Counted from the stretch's first letter, positions 8,808-16,493 are shown. The stretch is DNA of 26,593 bases from Bacteroidota bacterium (GCA_018883485.1 VEQB01000001.1:1-26593); one strand, 5' to 3'. Made by a program: numbers and translations. Notes: generated by a model from the sequence alone, not told the origin.

Positions 8808-8837
8808 AAGTACTTATAGTATTTTTTACTTTAAGTA
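8808..8837. promoter_or_regulatory. Tandem palindromes, candidate operator of the NrtR-like regulator
   Basis: Two 11-base palindromes of the form TACT-N3-AGTA (TACTTATAGTA at 8811-8821 and TACTTTAAGTA at 8827-8837) lie 16 bases apart, start to start. The first overlaps a perfect AAGTACTT palindrome (8808-8815). They are midway between the divergent regulator and the gene at 8881, and just upstream of the latter's likely -33 element. A regulator bound here could act on either gene. No binding data are available and the region is AT-rich, so chance similarity is possible. Confidence 0.45.
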
Positions 8838-8848
8838 TTTTATTTAAA

Positions 8849-8876
8849 TTGCAACATTAAATTAATAATAAGTTTA
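8849..8876 (+). promoter_or_regulatory. Possible Bacteroidota promoter for the gene at 8881
   Basis: TTG at 8849-8851 is followed 17 bases later by TAAGTTTA (8869-8876), one mismatch from the TAnnTTTG consensus. The ATG at 8881 is only 4 bases further, so the message would have almost no leader if this is right. This is a weak call in AT-rich sequence. Confidence 0.3.
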
Positions 8877-8880
8877 TAAT

Positions 8881-10722
8881 ATGAAAAAAATCATTACAAC
8901 AAGTTTATTCATACTTATTGCAAGTATTGGATTTTCTCAAAACGCCCCAATTAACTTTGAGCCAGGCGGACAAGGCGCTGCTTGGACATGGACAATATTT
9001 GAAAATGCTTCTAATCCAACATTACAAATTGTTAGTAACCCTAGCGCTTCTGCGCCAAACACATCGAGCAATGTTGCAAAATTCACCGCATTACCAAGTG
9101 GTAAGCCTTGGGCAGGATGTGAGTCCGCTAAAGGAGCAACTCCAGATATTGGTACTTTTACTTTAACTGCCTCAAACGCTATTGTTAAGATGATGGTTTA
9201 TAAAAGTAAAATTAGCGATGTTGGAATTAAATTCGCAAAAAATGATAATTCAGCTATCCAGGAAATCAAAGTTGCTAACACCAAAATCAATGAATGGGAA
9301 GAATTAACATTTGATTTCACATCAAAAATTGGTACGCCAGAGGCATCTAACATTACCCAAATTGTAGTATTCCTAGATTTTTATGCTGGTGCTGCAGATA
9401 GAACTGATACTACTGTTTCTTATTTCGATAATATTACGTTTAATGCAGGAAGTACTTTAGCTGAACCAACTGTGTCTGCAATGGCCCCTACTAAACCTGC
9501 AGCCGATGTTATTTCATTGTTTAGTGGTGCATATAACAATGTTCTTGTTGATACTTGGAGAACAAGCTGGTCTAATGGTACCCTTACAGATATGAAAATA
9601 GGATCTGATTCTGTAAAAAAATATTCTGCTTTAGATTTTGTTGGTATCGAAACAATTGCTAATCAAATTAACATTAGCGCTATGGATATGTTTGAATTTG
9701 ACGTTTGGACTCCAAATTCTACCTCACTTAGGTTCAAATTGGTAGATTTTGGTGCAAATGGAACTTTTGGTGGTGGTGATGACAAAGAGCACGAAACTAC
9801 TGTTACTCCTACTATTAATGGTTGGTTTCATGTGGCAGTGCCAATAGCAAATATGACTGGCCTAACAACTAAATCAAATATTGCACAAATCATTTTTGCT
9901 AGTGCACCTGCTGGTACCTCTGTTGTTTATTTAGATAATATCATATTTAGTAAAGCTCCTGTATTGGCTGAACCAACTGTTGCTGCGCCAACACCTACTA
10001 AACCTGCTGCTGATGTTATTTCTTTGTTTAGTAACGCTTACACAAATGTAACTGTAGATACTTGGAGAACTTCATGGTCTGCAGCTACACTTACCGAAAT
10101 GAAAATTGGAACTGATGACATTAAAAAATACACTGCATTGGATTTTGTTGGTGTTGAAATGGTTGCCAATCAAATTAACATTACTGCAATGGATTCATTT
10201 GAATTTGATGTTTGGACCCCAAATTCTACATCACTTAGATTCAAATTGGTAGATTTTGGTGCTGATGGTGCTTTTGGTGGTGGTGATGACAAAGAACATG
10301 AAACCACTGTAACACCTACTTTAAATGGTTGGAATCACGTTTCAGCAGCAATTTCAGGTATGAGTGGCCTTACCACTAAAGCCAATATCGCTCAACTTGT
10401 TTTTGCAAGTGCGCCTGCAGGTACTTCAATCATATATGTAGATAACGTATTATTTAGCAAAAAGCCTGCAACAGGCATTGCTTCTATCGAAAAAGAAGTA
10501 ATGGGTGTTTATCCAAATCCTGCAAGCAATTCGTTAACTATTCATACCACTAAAGAAATTCAAAGTGTTGTTATCTACAATGCTTTAGGTCAGGTTGTAT
10601 TAACAGCATCACCAAATACCAATGATGTAAACCTTGATATTGCTAGCTTAACAAACGGTTTCTATACTGTTAAAGCTACTATCAATGGTGTAGCTACTTT
10701 CAAGAAAATTATCAAAGAATAA
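8881..10722 (+). CDS. T9SS-exported protein with three beta-sandwich (probable glycan-binding) modules
   Basis: This 613-residue protein has a Sec signal peptide (residues 1-20, cleavage after 'IGFSQ'). Module 1 spans about 21-188 and contains 'AAWTWTIFEN'. Modules 2 (194-358) and 3 (363-527) are near-copies of each other and share 'FEFDVWTPNSTSLRFKLVDF' and 'GGGDDKEHETTVTPT'. The C-terminus (about 540-613, from 'VYPNPASNS') is a type IX secretion sorting domain, so the protein is exported to or attached at the cell surface. I recall such modules attached to beta-glucanases of marine Bacteroidota. No catalytic domain is present here. The likely role is binding a beta-glucan at the surface, inferred from that recollection and from the GH17/GH30 operon nearby. 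It stands alone, divergent from the regulator, with its own terminator. Confidence 0.8.
   Translation: MKKIITTSLFILIASIGFSQNAPINFEPGGQGAAWTWTIFENASNPTLQIVSNPSASAPNTSSNVAKFTALPSGKPWAGCESAKGATPDIGTFTLTASNAIVKMMVYKSKISDVGIKFAKNDNSAIQEIKVANTKINEWEELTFDFTSKIGTPEASNITQIVVFLDFYAGAADRTDTTVSYFDNITFNAGSTLAEPTVSAMAPTKPAADVISLFSGAYNNVLVDTWRTSWSNGTLTDMKIGSDSVKKYSALDFVGIETIANQINISAMDMFEFDVWTPNSTSLRFKLVDFGANGTFGGGDDKEHETTVTPTINGWFHVAVPIANMTGLTTKSNIAQIIFASAPAGTSVVYLDNIIFSKAPVLAEPTVAAPTPTKPAADVISLFSNAYTNVTVDTWRTSWSAATLTEMKIGTDDIKKYTALDFVGVEMVANQINITAMDSFEFDVWTPNSTSLRFKLVDFGADGAFGGGDDKEHETTVTPTLNGWNHVSAAISGMSGLTTKANIAQLVFASAPAGTSIIYVDNVLFSKKPATGIASIEKEVMGVYPNPASNSLTIHTTKEIQSVVIYNALGQVVLTASPNTNDVNLDIASLTNGFYTVKATINGVATFKKIIKE
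9460..10461 (+). repeat. Intragenic tandem duplication of a module of about 165 residues
   Basis: The two copies, about 9460-9954 and 9967-10461, are offset by about 507 bases and encode modules 2 and 3 of the secreted protein. They are strongly similar in both DNA and protein. Short Ala/Pro/Thr-rich linkers ('AEPTV', 'PTKPAADVISLF') precede each copy. The similarity suggests fairly recent duplication or homogenisation. Confidence 0.85.
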
Positions 10723-10740
10723 TTTAGATTTTTAAATATT

Positions 10741-10778
10741 AAAAAAGGGCGATTAGTTAATTCTAATTGCCCTTTTTT
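10741..10778 (+). terminator. Rho-independent terminator after the T9SS module protein
   Basis: GGGC-G-ATTAG (10747-10756) pairs with CTAAT-T-GCCC (10763-10772) across a TTAATT loop and is followed by six T (10773-10778). Six A before the stem make it potentially active in both directions. It starts 18 bases after the stop codon. Confidence 0.85.
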
Positions 10779-10888
10779 ATTTATGTTCATTTCTATTTCT
10801 AGTTTTAGTGAGGGCAACGTTTAGGTTTTTCTCTAATTCTATTTGCTTTTTCGCTCAGATGTGCTTCAATTTGTGAAAAACAAATACC

Positions 10889-11440
10889 TTGAAAATTATT
10901 GGCATAACCGGAACGCTTGGCGCAGGAAAAGGAACTATTGTTGAATACCTTGTGTCAAATTATGGGTTCAAACATTATTCTGTACGCAGCTATTTAATAG
11001 AATTGATTAAGGCTAAAGGCATAGAAGTAAATAGAGATAGCCTTACCCATACCGCAAATGAATTGAGGGCAGCAAATGGCCCTAGCTTTATTGCAGAACA
11101 ATTGTTTGCTCAAGCTTCGGCAAGTGGCACCAATTGTATTATAGAAAGTATTAGAACAGTTGGAGAAATTACCGCTTTAAAGGCTAAGGGAAACTTTACT
11201 TTATTCTCTGTAGATACGGAAAGAAAAATACGTTACAATCGCATCGTGCTGCGTGGTTCTGAAACTGATAAAATCCCTTATGAAGTATTTGAAGCAAATG
11301 AAGAACGAGAGTTAACAGCAACCGACCCTAATAAGCAGAACCTAAGCGCTTGTATGGCTTTGGCTGATTTTAACTTTAACAACAATGGCACTTTTGAAGA
11401 GCTATTTCAACAACTCGATGCCGTAATTAATAAGTTATAA
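10889..11440 (+). CDS. P-loop nucleotide kinase-like protein
   Basis: This 183-residue protein has a Walker A loop at its N-terminus, 'GTLGAGKGT' (residues 8-16), of the GxxGxGKG type found in adenylate, dephospho-CoA and deoxynucleotide kinases. The start is TTG at 10889. A stop codon lies in frame at 10874 and no ATG or GTG occurs before the P-loop, so TTG is the only reasonable start. The rest ('IIESIRTVGEI', 'RIVLRGSETDK') fits a small AAA/NMP-kinase-like ATPase with an arginine-rich lid. The dCMP deaminase-like gene follows after 2 bases, which suggests a shared role in deoxynucleotide supply. The exact substrate cannot be named. Dephospho-CoA kinase-like annotation is an alternative, but genuine CoaE proteins are longer in their C-terminal part. 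Confidence 0.7.
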   Translation: MKIIGITGTLGAGKGTIVEYLVSNYGFKHYSVRSYLIELIKAKGIEVNRDSLTHTANELRAANGPSFIAEQLFAQASASGTNCIIESIRTVGEITALKAKGNFTLFSVDTERKIRYNRIVLRGSETDKIPYEVFEANEERELTATDPNKQNLSACMALADFNFNNNGTFEELFQQLDAVINKL

Positions 11441-11442
11441 GT

Positions 11443-11943
11443 ATGAGTACAACTACAGAAAAATATGTTCGCCCTTCGTGGGATGAATATTTTATGGAAG
11501 TAATGGATGCCATTAGCAAACGCGCAACTTGTGGCCGCGGTAGAAGTGGCTGTGTAATCGCAAAAGGCAATCAGTTGTTGGTAACAGGGTATGTAGGTTC
11601 GCCCATTGGCTTACCGCATTGCGATGATGTGGGACACCAAATGAAAAAGGTAATTCATGAAGATGATAGCATCACAGAGCATTGTGTAAGAACGGTTCAT
11701 GCAGAACAAAATGCCATTTGCCAAGCAGCTAAGAGCGGAGTTGCCTTAGAGGGTTCAACATTATATTGCCGCATGACCCCTTGCAGGGTTTGTGCCATGT
11801 TGATTATTAACTGTGGAATTAAGCGCGTGGTGTGCGAAAGGAAGTACCATGCAGGCGTAGAAAGCGAAAGTATGTTTAAAGCTGCTGGGGTGAGTTTAGA
11901 ATATTTTCATGATGAGATTCAATCTTATGAGAAGCATAAATAA
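11443..11943 (+). CDS. dCMP deaminase family protein (ComEB-like)
   Basis: This 166-residue protein has a zinc-dependent cytidine/deoxycytidylate deaminase fold. The zinc motif HAE is at 86-88, where E88 would be the proton shuttle, and PCRVC at 113-117 gives the two zinc cysteines (C114, C117). The N-terminal 'RPSWDEYFMEVMDAISKRAT' and 'GYVGSPIGLPHCDD' blocks are typical of dCMP deaminases, which turn dCMP into dUMP for thymidylate synthesis. The length matches the family. It is the second gene of a two-gene operon with the P-loop kinase. The converging glycosyltransferase gene ends 3 bases beyond its stop. Confidence 0.85.
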   Translation: MSTTTEKYVRPSWDEYFMEVMDAISKRATCGRGRSGCVIAKGNQLLVTGYVGSPIGLPHCDDVGHQMKKVIHEDDSITEHCVRTVHAEQNAICQAAKSGVALEGSTLYCRMTPCRVCAMLIINCGIKRVVCERKYHAGVESESMFKAAGVSLEYFHDEIQSYEKHK

Positions 11944-11946
11944 GCT

Positions 11947-12948
11947 TTAACGGAATACTTTATCCTTAAAATTTGAAACAATTTTTTCTATAATCGCTCC
12001 TGTTTGGTCTGGATAGTTTGCCTCAATTGCTTTACCATTTAACACCCAATTTTGTAAGATAGGAATGGTATCCGAATTTAATTTGTTTGCCACGGTAACA
12101 CCAATTTGTTTCATGGCTGCGGCGTTACATAGTTGTTCATATTGGTTATAAAGAGGGATAGCAAATACTTTCTTTTTTAGGAAAATTGCTTCAGCAGGAC
12201 CCTCAAATCCGCCAGCAGTTAGTAGCCCGTTTCCACTGGCTAGGCTTTTTGTAAATGCTTCATTTTCTATTGGGAAAATATGAACATGTTCATGCCTTTT
12301 GGAAACTTTAGCTTCTTTAGAAAAAACTTGCCATTGTATATCTTTAATAGGTGATAAATGCTTAAGTATGGCGGCATCGCTATGCCCAGTTAAGTAAACT
12401 GTAATATGCTCTTTATTGCCTATTTCTCTATTCCTAATCTCACTTCTAATAACTGGGGTATAAATAAAATCATCAAAACGCTCAAAGTGAAATCCTATGG
12501 CTAGCTTAACTGGAGCATAATTTTTAAGTACTGTCTCGCCAAACCAGTTTCTGTTTATAGGTCGTGGACATTTATCCGAAAGAAAGGAGGCTTGATGACT
12601 CAGCGCAATACAAGGTTTCTTTTTAATCTTACAGGCCCACGCTGTGATAGGTTCAAAATCATTGATAATTAAATCATAGTTCTCTATTGGAAAGTGGAGT
12701 ATATCTTTCAAAAGGCGTATAGGTTTGAACTCCTTTATAGAGGCTAACAGGTTAACATTTCCATGTGTACCAAAGCTAAAACTTAAACCATGTTTTTTGT
12801 ATTTTATGAGTTGGGTTAGCGAAACGTTAGCTTGTGTGCCACTTACCAATATATCCAATTCGCCATGTTGAAGTAGATGGGGAATGATTTCTCTAGCCCT
12901 ACTTAGATGACCATTACCGGTCCCCTGTATGGCGTATAATATTTTCAT
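11947..12948 (-). CDS. MurG-like (GT-B) glycosyltransferase
   Basis: This 333-residue protein begins exactly at a Rossmann strand and glycine loop, 'ILYAIQGTGNGHLSRA' (3-18), typical of GT-B enzymes of the MurG/GT28-like group. A C-terminal nucleotide-sugar-binding half contains 'LLTAGGFEGPAEAIFLKKKV' and 'IPLYNQYEQLCNA', which is the donor-binding pattern (GGx...E...P...Q). It has no membrane segment and is probably a peripheral membrane or cytosolic enzyme. Its first 35 bases overlap the end of the LpxH-like gene, so the two are co-transcribed and translationally linked. It may add a sugar to a lipid, but the donor and acceptor are unknown. Confidence 0.75.
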   Translation of the reverse strand: MKILYAIQGTGNGHLSRAREIIPHLLQHGELDILVSGTQANVSLTQLIKYKKHGLSFSFGTHGNVNLLASIKEFKPIRLLKDILHFPIENYDLIINDFEPITAWACKIKKKPCIALSHQASFLSDKCPRPINRNWFGETVLKNYAPVKLAIGFHFERFDDFIYTPVIRSEIRNREIGNKEHITVYLTGHSDAAILKHLSPIKDIQWQVFSKEAKVSKRHEHVHIFPIENEAFTKSLASGNGLLTAGGFEGPAEAIFLKKKVFAIPLYNQYEQLCNAAAMKQIGVTVANKLNSDTIPILQNWVLNGKAIEANYPDQTGAIIEKIVSNFKDKVFR

Positions 12949-13759
12949 AGAGTGCGTTCATATGGGGAAGATCTAGTTTTTGCGACTCTTCCAAATCGGG
13001 TTCTTTTTGATGCACATAATCGGTTTGATGGTTGTACAACGACCAATTTCCATCTACGTATTCTAAAGCAGTTAAGTTCTCTATCCAATCCCCAGAATTA
13101 AGATAGAGAACGCTTCCCTTTTCATTAGTATAAGTTGCAATAGCAGGTTGGTGTATATGGCCGCAAATTACATAATCATACCCATTTTGTATAGCAATGT
13201 CGGTAGCTGTTTGTTCAAAATCACTAATAAACTTAATGGCGCCTTTTACACTATTCTTTATTTTTTTAGAAAGTGAAATGGGGCCTTGACCCAATTTTTG
13301 GCTTAGAAAGTTAATAAATGAATTGATAATTATAAGCGTATCATAACCTACTGCACCAAGTTTTGCCAACCATTTAGAATGTTTCATGGTAATATCAAAT
13401 ATGTCTCCATGAAAAATCCATGCTTGTTTACCATCAATATCTAACTTGAGTTTATTGTCTATAGTTAGGTTTCCTAAATTTAAATCTCCAAACTTTCTAA
13501 CCATTTCATCGTGGTTTCCGGTTAGGTAATAAACCTTAGTGCCATTGGCAAGCAATTTAAAGATACGATGAATTACCTTCATGTGTGTATCTGGAAAGTA
13601 GCTTTTGCTAAATTGCCAAATATCAATTATATCTCCATTTAGTACTAAGATTTCTGGGTCTATTGATTTAAGGTAACGGTTGAGTTCCTTAGCGCGGCAG
13701 CCGTATGTGCCCAAATGAACATCCGAAATAACGGCAAGATATAGTTTCCTTTTTTCCAA
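12914..13759 (-). CDS. LpxH-like metallophosphoesterase (UDP-2,3-diacylglucosamine diphosphatase family)
   Basis: This 281-residue protein is a calcineurin-like phosphoesterase with all five metal-binding blocks: SDVHLG (12-17), NGD (41-43), GNHDE (81-85), HGD (117-119) and GHIH (200-203). The arrangement, with a helical insert at about 125-185, matches the LpxH-like family that acts on UDP-diacylglucosamine in lipid A synthesis. Bacteroidota often carry more than one paralogue, so lipid A work is not certain. The downstream glycosyltransferase overlaps by 35 bases, which suggests both act on one lipid or glycolipid. A TACTTTTG promoter element lies 27 bases before the ATG. Confidence 0.75.
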   Translation of the reverse strand: MEKRKLYLAVISDVHLGTYGCRAKELNRYLKSIDPEILVLNGDIIDIWQFSKSYFPDTHMKVIHRIFKLLANGTKVYYLTGNHDEMVRKFGDLNLGNLTIDNKLKLDIDGKQAWIFHGDIFDITMKHSKWLAKLGAVGYDTLIIINSFINFLSQKLGQGPISLSKKIKNSVKGAIKFISDFEQTATDIAIQNGYDYVICGHIHQPAIATYTNEKGSVLYLNSGDWIENLTALEYVDGNWSLYNHQTDYVHQKEPDLEESQKLDLPHMNALYENIIRHTGDR

Positions 13760-13785
13760 AAAATGGAATGCTAATATTCCGAATT

Positions 13786-13793
13786 CAAAAGTA
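13786..13793 (-). promoter_or_regulatory. Possible -7 element for the phosphoesterase operon
   Basis: Reading the minus strand, TACTTTTG matches TAnnTTTG exactly and lies 27 bases before the ATG at 13759. I see no TTG at the expected 17-23 base distance upstream, so only half of the promoter is supported. Confidence 0.35.
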
Positions 13794-13850
13794 GCTGCAA
13801 GGAGGTTGTATAATTGTTAAGCAAATATGAAATTAAGGTTAACCCAAGTT

Positions 13851-14321
13851 TCAATCTTTAGGTTTTGCATGAAATTTAAGTTGTAAACCCATTAGAAAAT
13901 TTCGTAAAATTTGATCTTTACAAACTCTAAACTGTTCTTGTTCTGGCTTGCGAAATAGCGCACTTAGTTCGTGTTTGCTAAAATTAAAATCTGCTAATGC
14001 TAGTATTTGAAGAATGTCTTCATCCTTTAGGTTCAAGGCTATTTTTAACTTGCGAAAAATGATATTGTTGTTCAAGCTTTTTTCGGGCTTTGGTACTTCA
14101 CCTTCCTTCTTGCCTCTTTTTTGAATAATTAATCCGTTTAGAAAAGCAGCTAAATCTATATCATAAATAGGTTTACATTCTGGGTCGTCTTCCTTTTTGA
14201 GCCAATTACTTATCTGCTCTCTGCTGGCAACCAACCCTCCATCTGCAAAAAGTGCCATCATTTGGGTGTCGTTAAAGCTAAATGTAAAGCGCAAGCGGCG
14301 TAAAATGTCGTTGTTATTCAT
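13851..14321 (-). CDS. DUF1456 (YehS-like) family protein
   Basis: This 156-residue cytoplasmic protein is made of two related helical halves. Residues 1-70 ('NNDILRRLRFTFSFND', then 'AAFLNGLIIQKRGKK') and 84-150 ('NNIIFRKLKIALNLKD', then 'RNFLMGLQLKFHAKP') repeat one plan. This is the hallmark of DUF1456 proteins such as E. coli YehS. Their function is unknown. It is a single gene, divergent from the barrel-protein gene at 14384/14409. A TATATTTG element sits just upstream of the ATG. Confidence 0.88.
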   Translation of the reverse strand: MNNNDILRRLRFTFSFNDTQMMALFADGGLVASREQISNWLKKEDDPECKPIYDIDLAAFLNGLIIQKRGKKEGEVPKPEKSLNNNIIFRKLKIALNLKDEDILQILALADFNFSKHELSALFRKPEQEQFRVCKDQILRNFLMGLQLKFHAKPKD

Positions 14322-14332
14322 AGTTGGTTTGG

Positions 14333-14340
14333 CAAATATA
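14333..14340 (-). promoter_or_regulatory. Possible -7 element for the DUF1456 gene
   Basis: TATATTTG on the minus strand matches TAnnTTTG and ends 11 bases before the ATG at 14321, giving a very short leader. No well-spaced TTG was found upstream, so the call is weak. Confidence 0.35.
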
Positions 14341-14408
14341 AGTTTTGAAATTCAACGTTTATTTTTAAATTCGTTATTAAAATATGAGAAGGGTAGTAAT
14401 TTTTTTTT

Positions 14409-15083
14409 GTGTTAGTTTTGGCTTTGCCTTATTCTTCTTGGTCCCAAAGCCATTATTTTGGCATGCAAATGGGGTTAAATATTTCTGACTATAATCCGAT
14501 TGAAAATGAAGTATTAAAAACAAAAGGTTTAGAAAGTTTTGCTTATGGTCTAACGTATGAATTTGGATTTAAGAACGGATTAACTATTAATTCGGGTTTG
14601 GGTTTTATTCAAAAGGGATTTATTGGTTATGGTCAATTTGAAACTTATTATTCTGTTCCTGTAGATCCAAATAGTTCAATTGAGAATGTTTATAAATATC
14701 TTGCACTGCCAGTAAGTATTGGTTACAAATTTGGTCGCGACATTAAAATGACAGTTGCTTTAGGTGCAAATACAGGGTATAAAATTCAATCTTATACTAA
14801 AATTCCTTATGAAGCTTTTGGGAGTCGTAGTGGTGTTGATTTAGTTCTTGAAACCACAGAAACTGATTTGCCAATAGATATCTCATTAATGGGTATTCTG
14901 GGTGCGGAATATAAATTACTAAGTCAGGTGTATTTGACTTTTAATGTCAATTATCAAAAAGGTTTAGTTGAAGAGTTTTTTTATGAGGTTGGAAGTACTT
15001 CAGGCGGTTTTCACCATAAGTCAGTTGGTTTTAATCTCGGTTTAAAGGTTGCATTAGGAAATAGTATTAATAATTTTCAATGA
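14409..15083 (+). CDS. PorT-like outer-membrane beta-barrel protein; signal peptide split by a poly-T frameshift
   Basis: From the GTG at 14409 the frame gives 224 residues: a truncated leader ending 'ALPYSSWSQ', then alternating strands rich in Gly and aromatics ('FGMQMGLNISDY', 'NSGLGFIQKGF', 'GFNLGLKVALG'), as in small PorT-family barrels of Bacteroidota. An ATG at 14384, just upstream, encodes 'MRRVVIFF' but is one base out of frame. The join falls in a run of nine T (14400-14408). With eight T the frame would be continuous and give a complete signal peptide (MRRVVIFF joined to VLVLALPYSSWSQ). The true start is therefore most likely 14384, and the T run is either a sequencing error or a real slippage site. 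As written, GTG translation would leave a leader with no basic N-terminus. The last strand ends close to the C-terminus, as usual for barrels. Confidence 0.75.
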   Translation: MLVLALPYSSWSQSHYFGMQMGLNISDYNPIENEVLKTKGLESFAYGLTYEFGFKNGLTINSGLGFIQKGFIGYGQFETYYSVPVDPNSSIENVYKYLALPVSIGYKFGRDIKMTVALGANTGYKIQSYTKIPYEAFGSRSGVDLVLETTETDLPIDISLMGILGAEYKLLSQVYLTFNVNYQKGLVEEFFYEVGSTSGGFHHKSVGFNLGLKVALGNSINNFQ

Positions 15084-15150
15084 TTTTTCGTCATTAAATC
15101 ATATTTTTTAATGAATGGTTTGGTTATCTTCCTCAGGTAATTATAATCAC

Positions 15151-15561
15151 ATGAAAATTAACATTGAAGCCAGCAGCACGATAGCTGAAATTCAGCAAGC
15201 ATTTCACAAGTATTTTCCATTTTTAAAAATCGAGTTTTATAAAGATGGTCATCAGCAAGGCGAAGGCTCTCTTAAAGAGAATACCCTTAATTCGCAGGAA
15301 ATATTAGGAGAGGTTTATACCAATTTTAAACCAGGCGTTTTGCAGCTGAGCGAAGATATGACAGTAAGCGAACTGGAGAACAGCTTTTCTAACGATTTTA
15401 AAGCTTCTGTGCAAGTATTTCATCTGTCTGGCAATCTCTGGTTACAAACCACACGTACAGATCATTTAACCTTGGCTGCCCAAAATGAAAGTGCTAAAGA
15501 CAAGGGCTTAAGAAATGCAGAGCCTATGGTTGATCCAATGGATAGAAGTGAATTGGAGTAA
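15151..15561 (+). CDS. Conserved hypothetical protein, function unknown
   Basis: I prefer the ATG at 15151 (136 residues). The frame is open 12 codons further up, but that part ('VWLSSSGNYNH') looks untranslated, while 'MKINIEASSTIAEIQQAFHK' is a natural beginning. The protein is acidic and soluble, with no signal peptide. A first half with 'PFLKIEFYKDGHQQGEGS' and a second half with 'MTVSELENSF' and 'VQVFHLSGNLWLQTTRTD' suggest a small alpha/beta domain. I recall similar uncharacterised proteins in other Bacteroidota but cannot assign a function. It is 71 bases before the next gene on the same strand. Confidence 0.6.
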   Translation: MKINIEASSTIAEIQQAFHKYFPFLKIEFYKDGHQQGEGSLKENTLNSQEILGEVYTNFKPGVLQLSEDMTVSELENSFSNDFKASVQVFHLSGNLWLQTTRTDHLTLAAQNESAKDKGLRNAEPMVDPMDRSELE

Positions 15562-15632
15562 ATGCAATTCCCTGACTTGGAATGGTGAAATTTTGTAGTA
15601 AAATTGCATGGGTATTTAGTGCAATTAAAGAA

Positions 15633-16367
15633 ATGATAAAACAAATTTTAAAAGGTGCTGCAAATCAGTTTGGGAGAGAATTTGGGCGAGCAGGCGCCAA
15701 TCAAATATTAAAGGGTTCAAATTCTTATAATATTACCAATAATAAAGGAAAATATGAAGGAAGAATTAAATCTAGCGACAGTAGTTCTATCAAAATTTAT
15801 AAGGAAATTGAAAAAATTGATTTTGTATCAACAAACAAAGCAAATACCACAAGATTAATTTTAATGATTGATAGTTTTAGTTCTCTATTCAATTTTAAAG
15901 GTGAAGAAACATTAAATGAACTTAACAACATTGTAGATGTGATTAATTTGTTTAGTAACAAATATGAACTTGGACTTAGTTTAATTGATAATTCTTTTGA
16001 GGATAAAATTTTTGATTTATTTAAATTAAAAAGAAGCGAGTTAATATTAAAAATAAGGCAGTTTAATGAGAACCTTAAAAATTATGTTCAATCTAATTTA
16101 GAGGAAGCAGAGAAAAGATTAAAAAACAAAAAAACAGCCATAATTTTAACGATACCCTTGTTGGGAATACAATCGTGGTATTTAGGGGTGCCAGCATTTA
16201 CTATCCTTTCAATTTTGTTCTGTTGGACCATTATTCCGCCCCTCATAAATCTCTTCACGTTTTTTAAGCTCTTATTTATAAGCAAAGAAAAATTTGATTC
16301 AGAATACAATACAAATTATATTTTCCTAAAACAGTTTGAACACGTAGAAATTAATGTTGTAATTTAA
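15633..16367 (+). CDS. Uncharacterised protein with a C-terminal double membrane segment
   Basis: The frame opens at 15582, but the ATG at 15633 gives a more natural N-terminus (244 residues), 'MIKQILKGAANQFGREFGRA'. This small-residue/Arg-rich amphipathic stretch is of a kind seen at the start of some Bacteroidota membrane-associated proteins of unknown function. A charged helical middle (about 55-165) leads to two hydrophobic segments at about 168-182 and 185-215, then a short tail of about 30 residues. This may be a hairpin in the inner membrane. I do not recognise a family. It is followed by about 120 bases with no gene, then the tRNA terminator. Confidence 0.55.
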   Translation: MIKQILKGAANQFGREFGRAGANQILKGSNSYNITNNKGKYEGRIKSSDSSSIKIYKEIEKIDFVSTNKANTTRLILMIDSFSSLFNFKGEETLNELNNIVDVINLFSNKYELGLSLIDNSFEDKIFDLFKLKRSELILKIRQFNENLKNYVQSNLEEAEKRLKNKKTAIILTIPLLGIQSWYLGVPAFTILSILFCWTIIPPLINLFTFFKLLFISKEKFDSEYNTNYIFLKQFEHVEINVVI

Positions 16368-16493
16368 GAGAAACTTAGAACTAACGTTTATTTATAAAAC
16401 TTCAAATCCATTTTAAGGAAATTTGGACTAGTGCTTCAATTTTATAACCAAAAAAATTACCTGATAGCCAAAAGTTTCAGTATTAAAAACAAA

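Noticed and set aside
9460..10461. Repeated DNA considered as a mobile element or CRISPR-like array
   Set aside because: There are only two copies, both in frame inside one gene, with no spacers, inverted ends or transposase. It is a duplicated protein module.
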